A stretch of 64,000 nucleotides of DNA. Origin: Kwoniella bestiolae CBS 10118. Its lineage: Eukaryota; Basidiomycota; Tremellomycetes; Tremellales; Cryptococcaceae. The DNA is taken from contig NC_089242.1 of the NCBI RefSeq assembly GCF_000512585.2, forward strand, positions 3,720,001 through 3,784,000. The letters are read 5' to 3'. Positions 1 to 13,099 of this stretch are shown in pieces (within the stretch, counting starts at the first letter, position 1; each line of letters opens with the position of its first letter). A program made the translations under genes and the position numbers. A model generated the notes under the pieces. That model ran no database searches. It was not told where the DNA came from and worked only from the letters and a program-made list of their open reading frames with translations.

Positions 1-3000
1 GGCCAGGGATTAGGAGACGGAGCTGGAAAGCAAAGAAAGGTCTGTGAAATACCCTCTTCACCTTCACAAAGGACAGAGCACGACGAAGTCGAGGGCGGCG
101 GTACCAGCCAACAGGAGGATATCGAGCTACTAGTCAACAAGTATCAGCTAAGACACAAAGATGCCGTGAAGATTTACGAATCTGAGGGACTGACCGAGGA
201 ACAGAAAGAAAAAGCTAGAGAGGAAGTGCGAAGAGCCGAAGGGAAGCTTAAAGAGGCTATGCAAGCTTTGAAAGCTGTTCAGAACCAGTCAAAAGAACCT
301 GTTGACGGGAAGTCAGATACAGGAGAAGCGCTGTGGCGAAATGATGGCGCTGGATTGACAGATGATGTCAACATGTCCAATTACCCCGAGATCAAAGATG
401 TATCCAAAGCTGAAGATCAAACACAAAAGGGTTCCGACCCTAGACACAAGAAGCAAAACGAGCGTGAAGAACTCGTCAACAAATATCAGATCCGCCACAG
501 AGAAGTTGTTAAGGCGTACAGACAGCCCAATCTTCCCGAAGAGAAGAAGGCAAAGCTCAGGGAGGAGATCAAGAGAGCCGAAGGGAAGTTGAAAGAAGCG
601 GTCCAATCACTCGAGGCGCTTCGGAAGGAGAAGAAGGGCGAACTCAACGAGCGGGCTGGGAAGGTTGACGGTGAGGAGGAGAAGGAGTCCACCAAGAAGG
701 ACATAGAGGAGCAAAAACAAGAGAGCGCTACTGGACAGGCCGGTGACAATGGGATCAAAGAGCTTAAAGAGATCGTCGAGAAGTATCGGCTCAGATATCA
801 AGAAGCTGTCAAAGTGTACAAGCAAGATGATTTATCAGATGACAAGAAGGAAGAAGCGAGGTTGAGCGTGAAGAGGGCAGAGGCGAAGCTGAAAGAAGCT
901 GTGCAAGCTTTAGAAAGTACAATGGTTAAAAGTCCAGTCAAAGTCGAAGAGAATGCCGTGTCAGATGAAAACAAAGGTGAGGGTTTGATGGAACAAAACA
1001 GGCACAAGGAAACGGAAAACATCGAATCCGCTGGGATGTCTTTCAATGACACTTCGACCCAGAATGCTGATGTGAGATCGAAGAAGCTAGAAGAGACGAT
1101 TGAAAGGTACCAAGCTCAGCACAAGCAGGCCTTGAAGGTATACAAACAGGATGATCTACCAGACGAGAAGAGGAGAGAAGCTAAAGAGAGCCTTAAAGTA
1201 GTCGAGGGCAAATTGAAGGAAGCCACCGAAGCGCTTGCCTCTCTTCAGAGTCAGGGTCAAACTGAGCAAGCCGGTGAGGGTCCAATTGACAGACCAGAAG
1301 GAAAGACTTCTGAGGGGCACAAACATCACACAGAGGGTCATGTGGAGGTGCGCTCCGGCGAAGCGTCCGCTGATGCACATGATCAGAAACTTGGGGAAAT
1401 GGAAAAGACTGTTCAGAAATACCAGGCTCGCCACAGAGATGCTGTGAAAAGGTATAAATCTGAAGGATTGTCGGACCAACAAAGGAAAGAAGTCAAAGAG
1501 CTTATTCAAGTCACACAAGTCAAACTCAGAGAGGCGATGAAAGCCCTTGAAGATATTTAAAGAAAAAAGGGCACCACGGGCCGTCCTGCAGGTCAAAAAG
1601 AAGTGACAAAAGAGGGCAGTACTGATACAGGGATCGATTTGACGGATATGAAGCAATCCACACAGGATGAAGGAATATCGGAAGGAAACGAAATTACTGA
1701 CCAGAAGAAGACAAACGAAGGCAAAATCGACGACAGACAGGTCGATGAGAAGGGCTCATATTTTATCGATCAGCCCAAAGAACCCCAAGAGGGTAGGTCG
1801 GTGGCGCCTGAGCAAGGCCTCGAAGTTCAGGAGAAAGCGGTCAACAGACACAAGCAGCAATATCACGATGCTATCCAGGCGTACAAGTCTCCCGGTGTAT
1901 CTGAAGATCAAAGGAAGAAATCCAAGGAGGCCGTGAGAAGGGCAGAGATGAAATTGAAAGACGCCATGCAAGCCGTCGAGGATCCCAAGGCCTCGTCGTC
2001 TGCTGCAAAGACTGAGGACACAACACGGGATGAACATGCGAAGGATCCGTTGTCAGAATCAGCAGAGTCAGCTGTTCATAAGTGGAGTGCTAAAGAGTCG
2101 AGGAAGGAGGAAATCGAAGTGCAGGTTACGCAGTATCAGTCACAATATCGCGAAGCTGTCAAAGCCTATAAGAGCCCGAATCTAGGGGAAGGAGATAAGA
2201 GAAAAGCGAAAGAACAAATGAAGAGGCGTGAAGAAAAGTTGAAACAAGCTACCACGACTCTTGAGGCCCTTGTCAAGAAGGGTGAGAATCCTGAGAATCC
2301 TCATGAGCAGACTCCTCGAGAAGACAGACCGCAGACCGAGGTGATTGACAGACCGAAAGAGGCTGCTGATAGTAGCAAGCAGAGAGATGAAGTCGAGCTG
2401 AAGAAGTTGAGAAGTCAATATGCCGAGATCATGAAAGTCTACAAGACCAAAGATCTGGGAGTGGACGATAAAAAGAAGACGAAGGAGAAATTGATCTTCC
2501 TGGAGCAGCCGATCAAACGGACCCAGCAAGAGCTCCACAAGATCGGCAAGGCTGAGATACCAACAGCGCAGGAGACTAACCAAGATAAGACGAATAGTGC
2601 CGAGAAGAATATACAAAATCTCGATGAAACCCATACGAAAGCTACGGAAGATTGGGATAAGGCTTTGAAAGAGTATGTGACTAAGCCTGATATGACTGAA
2701 GAAGAGAAGGGAAAGGCGAGGGAGAAGGTCAAAGTGGCTAAGGGCAAGTCCGATAATGCTCAACAAGACCTGAGAGCCGCACAGGAGGCCCAACAGTCGG
2801 GAAAGCCGCAGGAGAGGAGAGAAGAGGAAGAAGATACTAATGAGGTGGTGGGTCATAAAGACCGGCCAGCAGTTGGTTCCCCAATATCAGAGCCGACCAA
2901 AGAACCGCTTGCAGGAGATGAAGACCGCCAACAGAGACATGTCCCCGATAATGATGATGCGCGCGATAAGAAGGCGAAAGCGTATAAAGCTGAATATAGT

Positions 3001-5463
3001 CAATTGGCACATCGGCTGAAATCTGGGATTATTACTGCACCAGACAGGGAGAAGTACACGAAAAGAATAGAAGGCATCAAAGCAAAATTTAAAGAACTTG
3101 CAGCACCCTCTGCTTTTGAGATAGCTGAATCGACGAAGACCGCTGCGACCAGTCCAACGAAGGTCACCGATAAGGCGACCCTGTTGACGCAAGCAGTAGA
3201 GACATACGCGGCGCTCAAGAAAGGCGCACAGGAAGAGGGGGTATCGCGTGAAGAGCGACAGAAGAGAGAGGCAACAGCACTGAGACAGCGCGAGATCGTG
3301 AACAGCCTCGAGAAGGAGTTGCACGAGCAGAACGCATCGAGAGGAAACGATCGAGGCGTAACACCTGATGAAGTGAGGGGAGCGATCTTACAAGCTCCTC
3401 TTGAACGAGGTGAGACGGCGTATAAGCCCCAATCAAGAGCGACAGAGGATGGCGAGGGTGACCGCCATTCATCTTCTGAAGAGCAGGAAGTACCAATAAC
3501 GAGTGATGCACATGAAGCGTGGGCTCCTCTCAAATTATCACGCAAATCGTCTCCTGCGCCGCCTACTCCGCCAAAATCACCTGCTCGAACCGCTGACAGG
3601 AAGATCTCACCGGTTCAGCCAGAGGTAGGGGATATCACGTGGTCGAAGACTTTGATCTCTCTAGCAAACTGTATTGGTAAGCTCCAGCGATTGTTTGATG
3701 TGTACATTATCTCATGCAATGAAAGGGCTGATTAGTCGGACACTGTCTTGCGTAGCCCTTGCCAATAGGATCCTCAAGTCGCTCGACAAATCACCATCTC
3801 CCAGCCCCATTACCGAGGTTGTCCAACACCTGATCGTGGGGCTGGTGATGCAGAAAGACGTACTTCTCTCGCTGAAGGAGGTGGTCGGTGAGAACGGTGC
3901 GAGTATGATTGATGAATTTGGGGAACATGTGGCGGTCGTCAGATCGTATGTGGAGGATCTCGTGGTGAGGAGGAAAGAAGGGAAGATGAGTGAAGATGGC
4001 GTGGTGCAAGTTGAGAAAGCTGTTGAAAAGGGCTCACAAGGTAAGTCTCTGTTACGGTGCTACTATTGAAACGAAATGTAGGACTTACATGCGTTTTTCT
4101 AAAAATTTACGACAGTGCTGGAGAGTGTTACTGTACAAAGTATAGTCAATCACCTGGTCGAGTTTACAGAGTACCTCACGCCAGGTATGATAGCCACTTT
4201 GAAGGAAGTGGCGAATGAATGGAAGAAAGAAGGATTGGGAGTGAAAGTGTGAGAATGATAATCGGTGTTTCATCCTTGGAACATCAATGACTGATAGGTT
4301 CATACTGTGTAGGATCATCCATACTGTCCTTGCTATCCGGAAGCAACTGGCGATCATCCAGAGATCCAAGGAGCAAACAAAACAAATCGAGGAGAAGAAG
4401 AGGACGGAAGGATTAATCGGTACACTGGATAAGGTATGTTACCTGACTTCTACGTAGCTCCGATTTGAATACAGTGTTGATCTGATCGATAACCTAGGTT
4501 CTGGCACTATTCTCATCAGACCATCAGGCAGAAGTGGAAGAAGCCAAAGTTGAGATCAAGAGCGGACGACTCAGCCTACCTGCGCCACCGGATGACGAAG
4601 CTGCCAAAAGCGATATGACGAGTATAGGTACAATGGTGAGAAAGGACGTCAAGAAGGACAAAGGAAAGAGGAGGGAAGACCATGTTGACGTTGACGTCAG
4701 ACATAAGGAAGTTAAATCTCCAAACCCAACCATAAAACCAGAGAATATCCCTATCCCGTCCACACCTACCCCTGACTCATCCAAACTATATCCAATATCC
4801 TCTACATCCTCACCGATGCCCCGCTCACATACTCCCATCGAGGAGCCTCCGAGCTCTCTGTCCCATCTAATGAGCAAGATCACTCATAAGCTCCACCCTT
4901 CTTCCAAATCACGACATGGTGATACCGAGAGAGAAAGCTCGAAGAAGTCCCGGCCTAAACCTGAACCCATCATCGCCCCCTCGCCACATGATGGTAAAAT
5001 GCACGATATGAAACTCCCTCAAACTACGCAAAACTTCCTATCAGGCGGATCAAGCTGGAAGAGACGACCCCGAATTCGATCCAATTCCACCTCATCGAGC
5101 TTCTCAGCTACTATCCCCTACACCGCTCCGCTGCCACATCCACCTAGCGATTCGGCGCCTTCTACGCCATACACTGGCGAAAGTGGGATGGACCAATCCA
5201 GTCCTTCGAGGTATTCTCAAACTTCCGTCGAAACTTCTACTACGGCGTCTGATAACGCCGCTGGGGAGTTATTGGCGCAGGCTGATAGTGGACCACAACC
5301 TGTGAAGCACGAATGGAGGGATGAGCTAGATTCGACCGGTAGGGGCGATAAACACGAGGCGAGTGAGGAACAGGTGAAGAGAGCAGAGGATGTGCTGTAT
5401 AATAGGGTGTTGGCTGTTCCTGATATTACACGAGATAGGAGGAAACGACGTGATTATATTTGA
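1..5463 (+). CDS. Large coiled-coil repeat protein (5' partial, in-frame stop)
   Basis: The function is not recognised. The frame is open from the first base of the window, so the gene begins upstream. Exons are <1-3676, 3756-4040, 4116-4248, 4313-4433 and 4498-5463; all joins keep frame. About eleven units of roughly 45 residues each repeat a Lys/Glu-rich helix pair around YQxRHxxAVKxYK, then Lx-D/E-x-KK, then KLKEAxxALE. Clear copies lie near nt 133-275, 475-630, 775-915, 1099-1245, 1411-1557, 1840-1985 and 2125-2270; copies between 2407 and 3330 are degenerate. Acidic, Gln-rich linkers separate them. After a Pro/Ser segment (about 3540-3620), the C-terminal exons encode a helical region and then a Ser/Pro-rich, probably disordered tail. 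A TAA at 1558-1560 lies in frame between units 5 and 6, and the same frame continues at once with repeat sequence. The gene may be a nonsense allele or pseudogene in this strain, or the base may be an assembly error. It faces the RhoGEF tail to tail. Confidence 0.7.
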
Positions 5464-5681
5464 TTGGAGTGGGAATGCCCTTGTGTCCTAACGGTATCAT
5501 CCTTATAATAATGTATCTTATGTCTGTTGATACGTTGTTACCTTGCAGATACTACATGCATCTATAATATCATACCAGTCCAAAGTACATCCAGTCCATA
5601 CAATTTCATACCAAGGTATAACTTCAGTATACAACTTTACCAAAAAACTCCCAAATCCCAAAATACACCATGGAATTTACT

Positions 5682-8600
5682 CTACCTAGTATGATCGTAA
5701 TAATCATTCCCATACCCCGCTCCGCTATTCGCACTATATCCACTCGTGGTATTACTATTCGCACTTTCCCTCCTTACGAACCCTGCTCCTGCTCCACCTC
5801 CGTTGGCATTACCGCTATACCCACTCGTGGAATAGCTATTCCCACTCTCTCTTCTTTCGTATCCCCCATATCCTTGAGGGGAATTCCCATATCCATACCC
5901 TCCAGCAGCATTAGGGTTGGGACTGTATGAATTTTGAGGATAACCGTTGACATTGTTATAGCCATTCGGTTGAATACCATATCCACTATCCCTATATCCA
6001 TTGTTGTACCCTCCTGCTTGGTTATATACCGGTTGGGCGTAATCTGCAGAATCGGTGGTCATGATGGATGGAGGTCTAGCTTGCTATATATCCAATAACA
6101 CACAGATCAGCATTATCCAGTGGGACTCAGTCTCAATGTAGAGGACTTACTCTGATCTGAGGGGTTGCATGGCTTGTAAGTGGAGGTGGGGGGAGATAGT
6201 TCGAATCATGAGTATTGAAAGGGTTCATCAGGGGATTATTGAGTAGTAATGTAGGGCTGAGCTCGAATCTGAATACATATCATACCGTCAGCTACGTCCC
6301 TGTAGGAATGGTGTCACGATCCAGATAGCTGATAAACTGAGGGAGGTATGATAGTACGCACACATGCTGTCCTACACCTTGCAATCCCCTTCCTAGTGGT
6401 CTCATGTCCTGAGCTCTCTGACAGATATGTATTTGAGGCTCCTGTATCTTGGTCTCTTCTCCATATCCACTAAACGCAAAAACACAATTAGCTTTCTTTC
6501 CCTCTGATCTAGCAAAATCGAGAACCGTATAGCTCACTTCTTTCCGGGATTATCGATAGGTTGATGTCTATGACCACCAGAACCACTACCCATATACTCA
6601 TCAGCTATCTTCGCTCGGACCTCTCGACAGAGATAGCTACTCACTCCCAAGTCAGACGAAGATCGCTTCCCGTATAAATCTGTAACAGCTTGGCAGTATC
6701 TATGTGTCTGATCTCGATGAAAGGCGCGGAGATAAGTAAGAGGTAAGGCGGGTGGAAGGCGATACTGTCGGGTCGACCTTCCCATTCGATAGCTCGACAG
6801 TCTCGATTGGGTTCACCGTGTCTATCGAGATCCAGTTGGTCAGCCGCGTTTCAATGAAGAAGGGTCTAAGGCTTACCGATCAACGTAGATGCCGAATGCT
6901 GTGCGAGTAACGGGACCATTCAGCTTTCTTCTCATGTTTGTGAACGCAGAAGGTAGGAAAGCTTAGACTCACAATCGTAACAAAGTAAGAACTCAGTTTC
7001 AGTAGATCTGAACATTCCCATAGGTTTCGCAGCGAGGCATTTCTTCTCCAGATCAGCTAACGAGGGCTTCTCCCTCACTTTAGCAGGATCGAACATTGGG
7101 ATACTTCCTCCTTTCAGACTGTGTTACGTTGAACATTAAAAAATCAGCTTGGTCCACCAGCGAATGAGATGGTCGTACGATTAAAAATGATGTTACAGGG
7201 TGAAAATCGTCATACTCACTCGGCAAGATCCATAATCTCGAATCCCCTAGAGCACACAATGACCAACTTTTGCTTCAAGAAGTGTAATCCAAACACTTCA
7301 GCAGGGAGGTAGAACGATTTGTAAGGCCTGAACCAATCTGATCCTTTACCGAGGAATCCAAATGGTCTACGTTGTCTTGGATCCTCCCCCGATCTGTTCA
7401 ATACGGGCTCAAGGATTTTGAACAACGAGTTCGTCTATCAGGAGTTCACGTTAGCTGGATCGCTGGTACCAGTAATGTGGATAGCTTACCGTCTCTCTCT
7501 TCATTGTGATTACCAGAGTTCTACCATCTAATTTACCCACTGTGAAGTATGTAATTTCTTCTCGGGGCATTGTGATTCTTTCAGGTGCAGTCTTGAATTG
7601 ATTTCGGTGATTACCAGTGGGTACAAGTGCTTCGAGGTGATATGCGAAGAGGACCTATAACGAAAGACTAGATCAGCTTCGAGCGAACGTACAAAAGGAT
7701 ATGGCATCTGTGCGAGCTTACCTTCTCAGATAGAACAAGGAACATTCCAAATTCCTCCAATACAGCAACATTGGTGACAGCCTTGATATGCAGAACCTTT
7801 CTCAGTGATGGTGAATCACCGCGGACACCAATCCATACTCCATCTTGGCACCCTATCGCAACCAATTTACGTTGATCCGATGTAGCTGCGATGATCAAAA
7901 TTCCATCAGTCATGTCCAGTAAACGATTACCGGAGATATTAGAGACCCACTGAATGGACAACTACAGGTGACTCGTCCTGTATATTTATCTTCCTTATCT
8001 TTCGGCACAGCATAGTTCGGAGCCATGTAGAAAGTATTCGTACTCAATGGAATCATCTCGAATACCTGGACATGCAATTATTAGCCCATCATCCCGTTAT
8101 GAGCTTCATCATAGAACCAGGGCGGCTGCTGTATGTCCCAGATAAAGACAGGTAGAAGCAGTCAAAAACAACCCACTTTTCCAGCATCGTTAACCTCCAT
8201 TCTCAACACCTTAGCATGGTTCAACTTCTCTTTCCAATCATCCCTAGCAGCAGCAGAATCCGCCCAGAGAGTGTACGCCCCACCTAATTGACCTTGACCA
8301 ATAAACGAAATACTGAATGGGTATACCGTTCGATTATCCCTATCGTTCGAAGTGGTGACTGCATCTTCAGTGTTGGCATCGGAATTGCCTCCACCGCCGA
8401 CACCGAATAATCGACCGGTGTTTCGTTGTCGGGGGGCATCAGAGAAATTACCCAGTGAGAGGAGTTCGAGGGGTATGGGCTACATTTCGTCCGTTAGCTA
8501 CATCCGGGTTTGAACATGAACGATGAAATAGCTCACCCTCCGGTTGATGATGTATCGGACTTGTCTATGATGGTCTTTCCTAGACGATCGTGAAGCTCTT

Positions 8601-11600
8601 TCAGGCTTGGCCAGTACGACTATAACAGGTATTGTGTAAGTTGAATAATGAGGCGCTGAACGTAACAATTCAACTCACGATAATGGTCAAATAACAGTAC
8701 GATGAGTTCAGTCCAACTGCCTCCAATGGATCCCTCAGGTTGTCTGAATACTCGACCTTTATGTATGAGCTCTCGCATCGGGTTGGCAAGATCGAGATCT
8801 TTGACCTATATCAGGCAAGGGTGGTAGGTCAGCGCGCGCTCGTTCATTTGGATATATTGCGGGAGGAAGTGGCATTTTACTTATGAGGATAGGATAAGAG
8901 ATGTCAACTGGTCAACTCACCATCCTAGGCCAGAACCTACTCCCATCAAGCGTATGCTGGAACCCCCAAAGTTCCACCTTACTTTCATTCACCGCCACAC
9001 CCTTCTGCGTCGCTTTACCCAGATCAGTGATCACCTCCATCACTTGAGGTATCTGTTCGATATCCGGATGATCCGGTGGTCCAACTTCTTTCAGGGATTT
9101 CAGAATATCCGCTAGGAGGAGGTTGTATCGGAGTAATCTGGGGATGGGTCGATTGATGAAGTGGTAGACGTCTTGTCGGTTTGCAGAGGGGTCTTTGAGG
9201 CATGTCTATAACGATGCAAGGTCAGCTTCGATCTCCGCCAACATGATATCCTCCCGTTCCATTCTGTCAATCATTCAGAATCCATCCTCCCTCTGGCGCG
9301 AAATAGCATGATTGATGAGGATCAGATGAAAGAGGAGTAGACCAGACGTACCTGCAAGAACCCCGCAAATTTAGAGTTCCTCGCCTCCTCCTCCTGCACC
9401 TTAGCTTTAGCAATAGGATAATGCGTGACATACTCCATATAAGCCTCCTGCCAGTTCAACGCCGCATCAAAGATCAAATCCGATATCATCCCAAAATGAG
9501 GGTGTTGTTCCAGCTGTCTGAATTGAAGGTTCTCCAATAATTTCGAATGGACTTCAAGGAGGGATCGATAATTGTGGAATGCCTCGTCGAGGAATACGTC
9601 AAGGCGATTACGGTCTATTACTGCTGGGTCTGCTAATCTCAAGCCGTTCACGAATAACTATGATTCCACCTCACCCATCAGCTAATCTTGTCTTATCTGC
9701 TTAAACATAACTCGATACTATGGATATGATGACCGGTGTTAAATACACTTACAGTCTCGATCGTCTCTAGATCAGCTACATACTCCATCTCACCCTGTAT
9801 AAGTTCCCAAATTTGCCTGTTCAACAACAAACAGAATATATCAGCCCACTTCCTCCATGTCATCGACTGAGAAGGAAGAGCCGAGCGCCAACTCACATCT
9901 GCCTCTTCTGCTCCTTCTTCTCAATCCCCGCCCTCTGCTCCTCAGGAACCAAGTCGTACCATTGCAACTTCCCAGCCGGACCGCGTCCTTTACTCGCATG
10001 GAACAACTTCAACTGCGACAGACTAGAAAGGTTCTGGATAGATTGTAATGCTTGATACAAGAATTCCCTATCAGGGTCATCCTGTCCCGTAGCATTTAGT
10101 ATACCTTCGATGACAGCAGGGTATCGTTGCAACTGGGTTGAAGGGCGGGTTATGAGGTATTTGATATCTCGCCGACGATCGTTTTCACGGACGATTCGCT
10201 GTGATATCCAAAGTCCAACATCAGTGACCTACTTTTGGCACATCCCCTTATTACTTGTAAAAGGCGCTGTGACTCGTATACTCAGGACGGGATATGGAAT
10301 AGGATATTCAGAGAAGATGAGTCACACCTACCTCAACAAACAACCTGAATTCCGGATTTTCATCCATCTCCTTCGTCAACGCCAATTCCGCCTGAGGTAA
10401 TTTCCCCGTATACTCAGGATAGATATTCCTAAACTCCGTAGCAGCCTGCAAGAACAGATCCCCCACGAAGAAGATGATCGGCTGTTCTCTCATTCTAATC
10501 GTGAATTCTTCTATCAACCTTCGGCATGCCTCTCTTAGTTCCAAGGCATTATTAAACACTTCATGGATGAACTGTTCTCTCCTATATTCATCCTTAATAA
10601 TTGGTGGGTTTGAATCTCTGACACCCTCGATGAATAACGTCTCCATGGCGTTCAGATCCGCTTCGTACGCTATCTCCGATTGATATGCCTGACGAATGAT
10701 GGATTGTCTTGCGATTTGTTCGGACGACAGATCATGGAGGAGGATCGGATCAACATCTTCCTTCCAGTCTCCTTCGATACCGTATCGAATACTTGATGAT
10801 GACGGAGTAGGTAGGGCAGTCGTATCGATCTTCTCCAGGAACGTGTTGGGGTTGGTCTTGTACGGACATCGAGGGGCATAACATCGATTATCACCTGTAC
10901 AACTTGGTGAATAACATCGGGTAGCCATTGACATCAACCCTTTCGGTAGTTCTGTAGTGATGGCATCTCCACCTGAACCCATACCTTCCATTTCACCCAT
11001 GAACCTGAATACGTCGTCGGAAGAATCTCGAAGCGGTTTGATATCCCAGTCCACTTCTACAAACCATAGTTGATTTTGTAGCGATAAGGCGGTAGCATGA
11101 GCGAAACGGCGATCGGTCGGAGAAGCTCGAGTATGGGGAGGAAGGAGGTTTTGTATTGTTGTCTGTGCGTAATATCTCCCATTCAGCATGCTGCAACTCA
11201 CAAGACTGTAGGTAAACAGACGACAAAATTACTCACAACGATATCTTTCCCAGTGAAACTTCCAACCCAAGCAATCCCAGCTTTGATATGTCTACCCCTT
11301 TCTACCTTATCCCGGAGCTGCAAGGCCATCTCACTGATGAAAGCAGGTTGAAAGAATCTTATCTCATTCACGTCCATCTCCTCTTCCTCCTCTTCATCCC
11401 ATCCTTCATCATCCTCATCATCATACAAGTCACTCGGTTCTCCATCTTCGTCGAATTGTTCTCGATGACTTTGATGAATCTGCAATTTCCTTTCTACCCA
11501 ATTAGCAGGCTGCTGAGTCTGTTCCTGCCACGATGGCGATAACTCGAATGATCGACGAGTATTTCTGGAAGATGTCGAGGCGGGATGCAAAGATGAATGA

Positions 11601-13099
11601 ACGGACGATTGTCTCTGTGGGGTGTTACCTGCTATATTCCCAGAAGAGTTGGAGTTGGATGTTGAACCGAGAGCAGACACGGACTGGACGTCCGCATCGT
11701 TCGCTGTTATACTGTAATCTGTCGTTCCACTTCGGTTTGAGCCTTCTCGATGTATCCCAGCAGGTACAGTATCGTTACTACTCCACGTTCCCTCCTCATC
11801 TGCCGGTACGGCCGAATGCTGCATATCCGTCGTAGATCCATGCCGCGATGAGGAAGGTCGGTCCTGCTGGAATGGTCCACCCAGTATTCCACCATGTTTC
11901 TCAAATCGCTTGTCATCTCCTTTTGGTGTCGTAGGGAAAGCTTCACCACCTGGTCCAATCGTAGCCGCGCTAGCCGCTCTGTTCCTATTACTTCTTCCTT
12001 CCTCGGCAAACGGTAGATTAGGGGGCCCACTAAACCAATCATCCTGAGTTGGTGTTCCACGACCACTTGACCCGTCCACCAAGACAGCTGGTGGAGCTAA
12101 TCCATCGATTGATTCTCTTCCTGATCCACTTTGCTCATCCACTGTGCTAAGATCTCCGAATCTCTCTAAGATGGGTAACCAAGAATCGTCGTGACTATAC
12201 GTGCTAGTTGGCCGAGTGTCGATACTGGATGCTTGGGTAGATTGCGAAGGGTTTCTAGAGACACTTGCAAATGAGGTGTAATTTGAGGAAGAGTGGGCGG
12301 TCGAATGAGATTGGGAGGACGAGCGGGATGGACCAGGAGAAGAGGTGAATTGTTCGGAATGACCAGACGTTGATGAAGATTTATATCGATCTTCGGGGGT
12401 CGTATCTACTCTGCCTGAGGGATGACGAGAGATCGGTGGTGTCGATTGGGTTGCCTGACGAGGAGGCGGTGGAAGAGGAGGGGAAGAGATGTACGAGGCT
12501 GAGGAGTACGGTTGGGTAGGCCTTGGCGGTGGAGGGGGAGGAGGGGCATCTGCTGTGGCAACGAAAGAAGGTGTAGATACCGTTCTATTCCTCTGTGAGC
12601 TCAAGCTTGAACCTGGCACAGTTGGTAGTGCTCTCGCTCCACCTGGTCTAGGAGGTGGTAGTGTGGAAGAGGTGGTTCCTTGCTGTGAAGGAGGTGTTGG
12701 AAGGGCTCTTCTGCCTAATGATCCCGTTGAGGAGCTCGTTGATGCTGAAGGAGGGGTTCGATAGGTTGGATATGGATTTGGAGGGAGTGATGGAACGGGT
12801 GGCTGAGCGGGTAGAGGTCTTCTACCTATTGATCCAGAGTTGGAAGGGGTGACAGGACGAGAAGAAGGATGGTCGGTATAGCCGAATTCACTCAGGCCAC
12901 CACTTGGCAAACGTGGTAATGAGGGCGCTAGATTGTACCCATCTGCTTTGGGCTGTATCTGATCTGGCATCGCTCCGTATGGCAGTGATGCTCCTGGAGG
13001 TAGAGGGGGAGATACAAGACCATGTCTTCTGTTTGGTGTTGTGGGTGATGATGGTGCTCTTAAGGCGGAGTAGGAAGGGGTGGAGGGTAATTGGGACAT
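5682..13099 (-). CDS. Rho guanine-nucleotide exchange factor (DEP-DH-DH-PH-CNH)
   Basis: Predicted activator of Rho1-type GTPases in cell-wall and polarity signalling, of the Rom2/Tus1 class, 1947 aa in 20 exons. Exons from the start codon: 13099-11237, 11162-10332, 10198-9897, 9816-9753, 9657-9352, 9205-8921, 8805-8679, 8619-8537, 8479-8177, 8065-7951, 7885-7722, 7654-7490, 7434-7220, 7118-6973, 6898-6877, 6821-6645, 6585-6538, 6469-6362, 6268-6151, 6083-5682 (5844 nt in total). The N-terminus (1-570) is Pro/Ser-rich with poly-Pro runs and ends in an acidic stretch. A DEP domain follows (about 575-665, FTGKDIV). Two consecutive DH-like segments lie at about 765-960 (LITRPSTQLQRYP) and 1000-1190 (FINRPIPRLLRY). 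Then come PH (about 1235-1390) and a CNH/citron domain (about 1405-1775, LVAIGCQDGVWIG). The tail (1775-1947) is rich in Tyr, Gly and Asn. One exon is only 22 nt. Domain calls are from motif recognition; the boundaries are approximate. Confidence 0.9.

Noticed and set aside
1452..1569. An intron that would remove the in-frame TAA of the repeat gene
   Set aside because: Frame-keeping combinations need weak donors and acceptors and would delete conserved repeat residues.
313..3545. Several minus-strand open frames of 70-220 codons inside the coiled-coil repeat gene
   Set aside because: They arise from the Lys/Glu-rich codon pattern of the repeat gene read backwards; they are hydrophobic low-complexity shadows without splice logic.
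9813..10400. Plus-strand open frames across the RhoGEF
   Set aside because: They are antisense to well-supported DH-domain exons.
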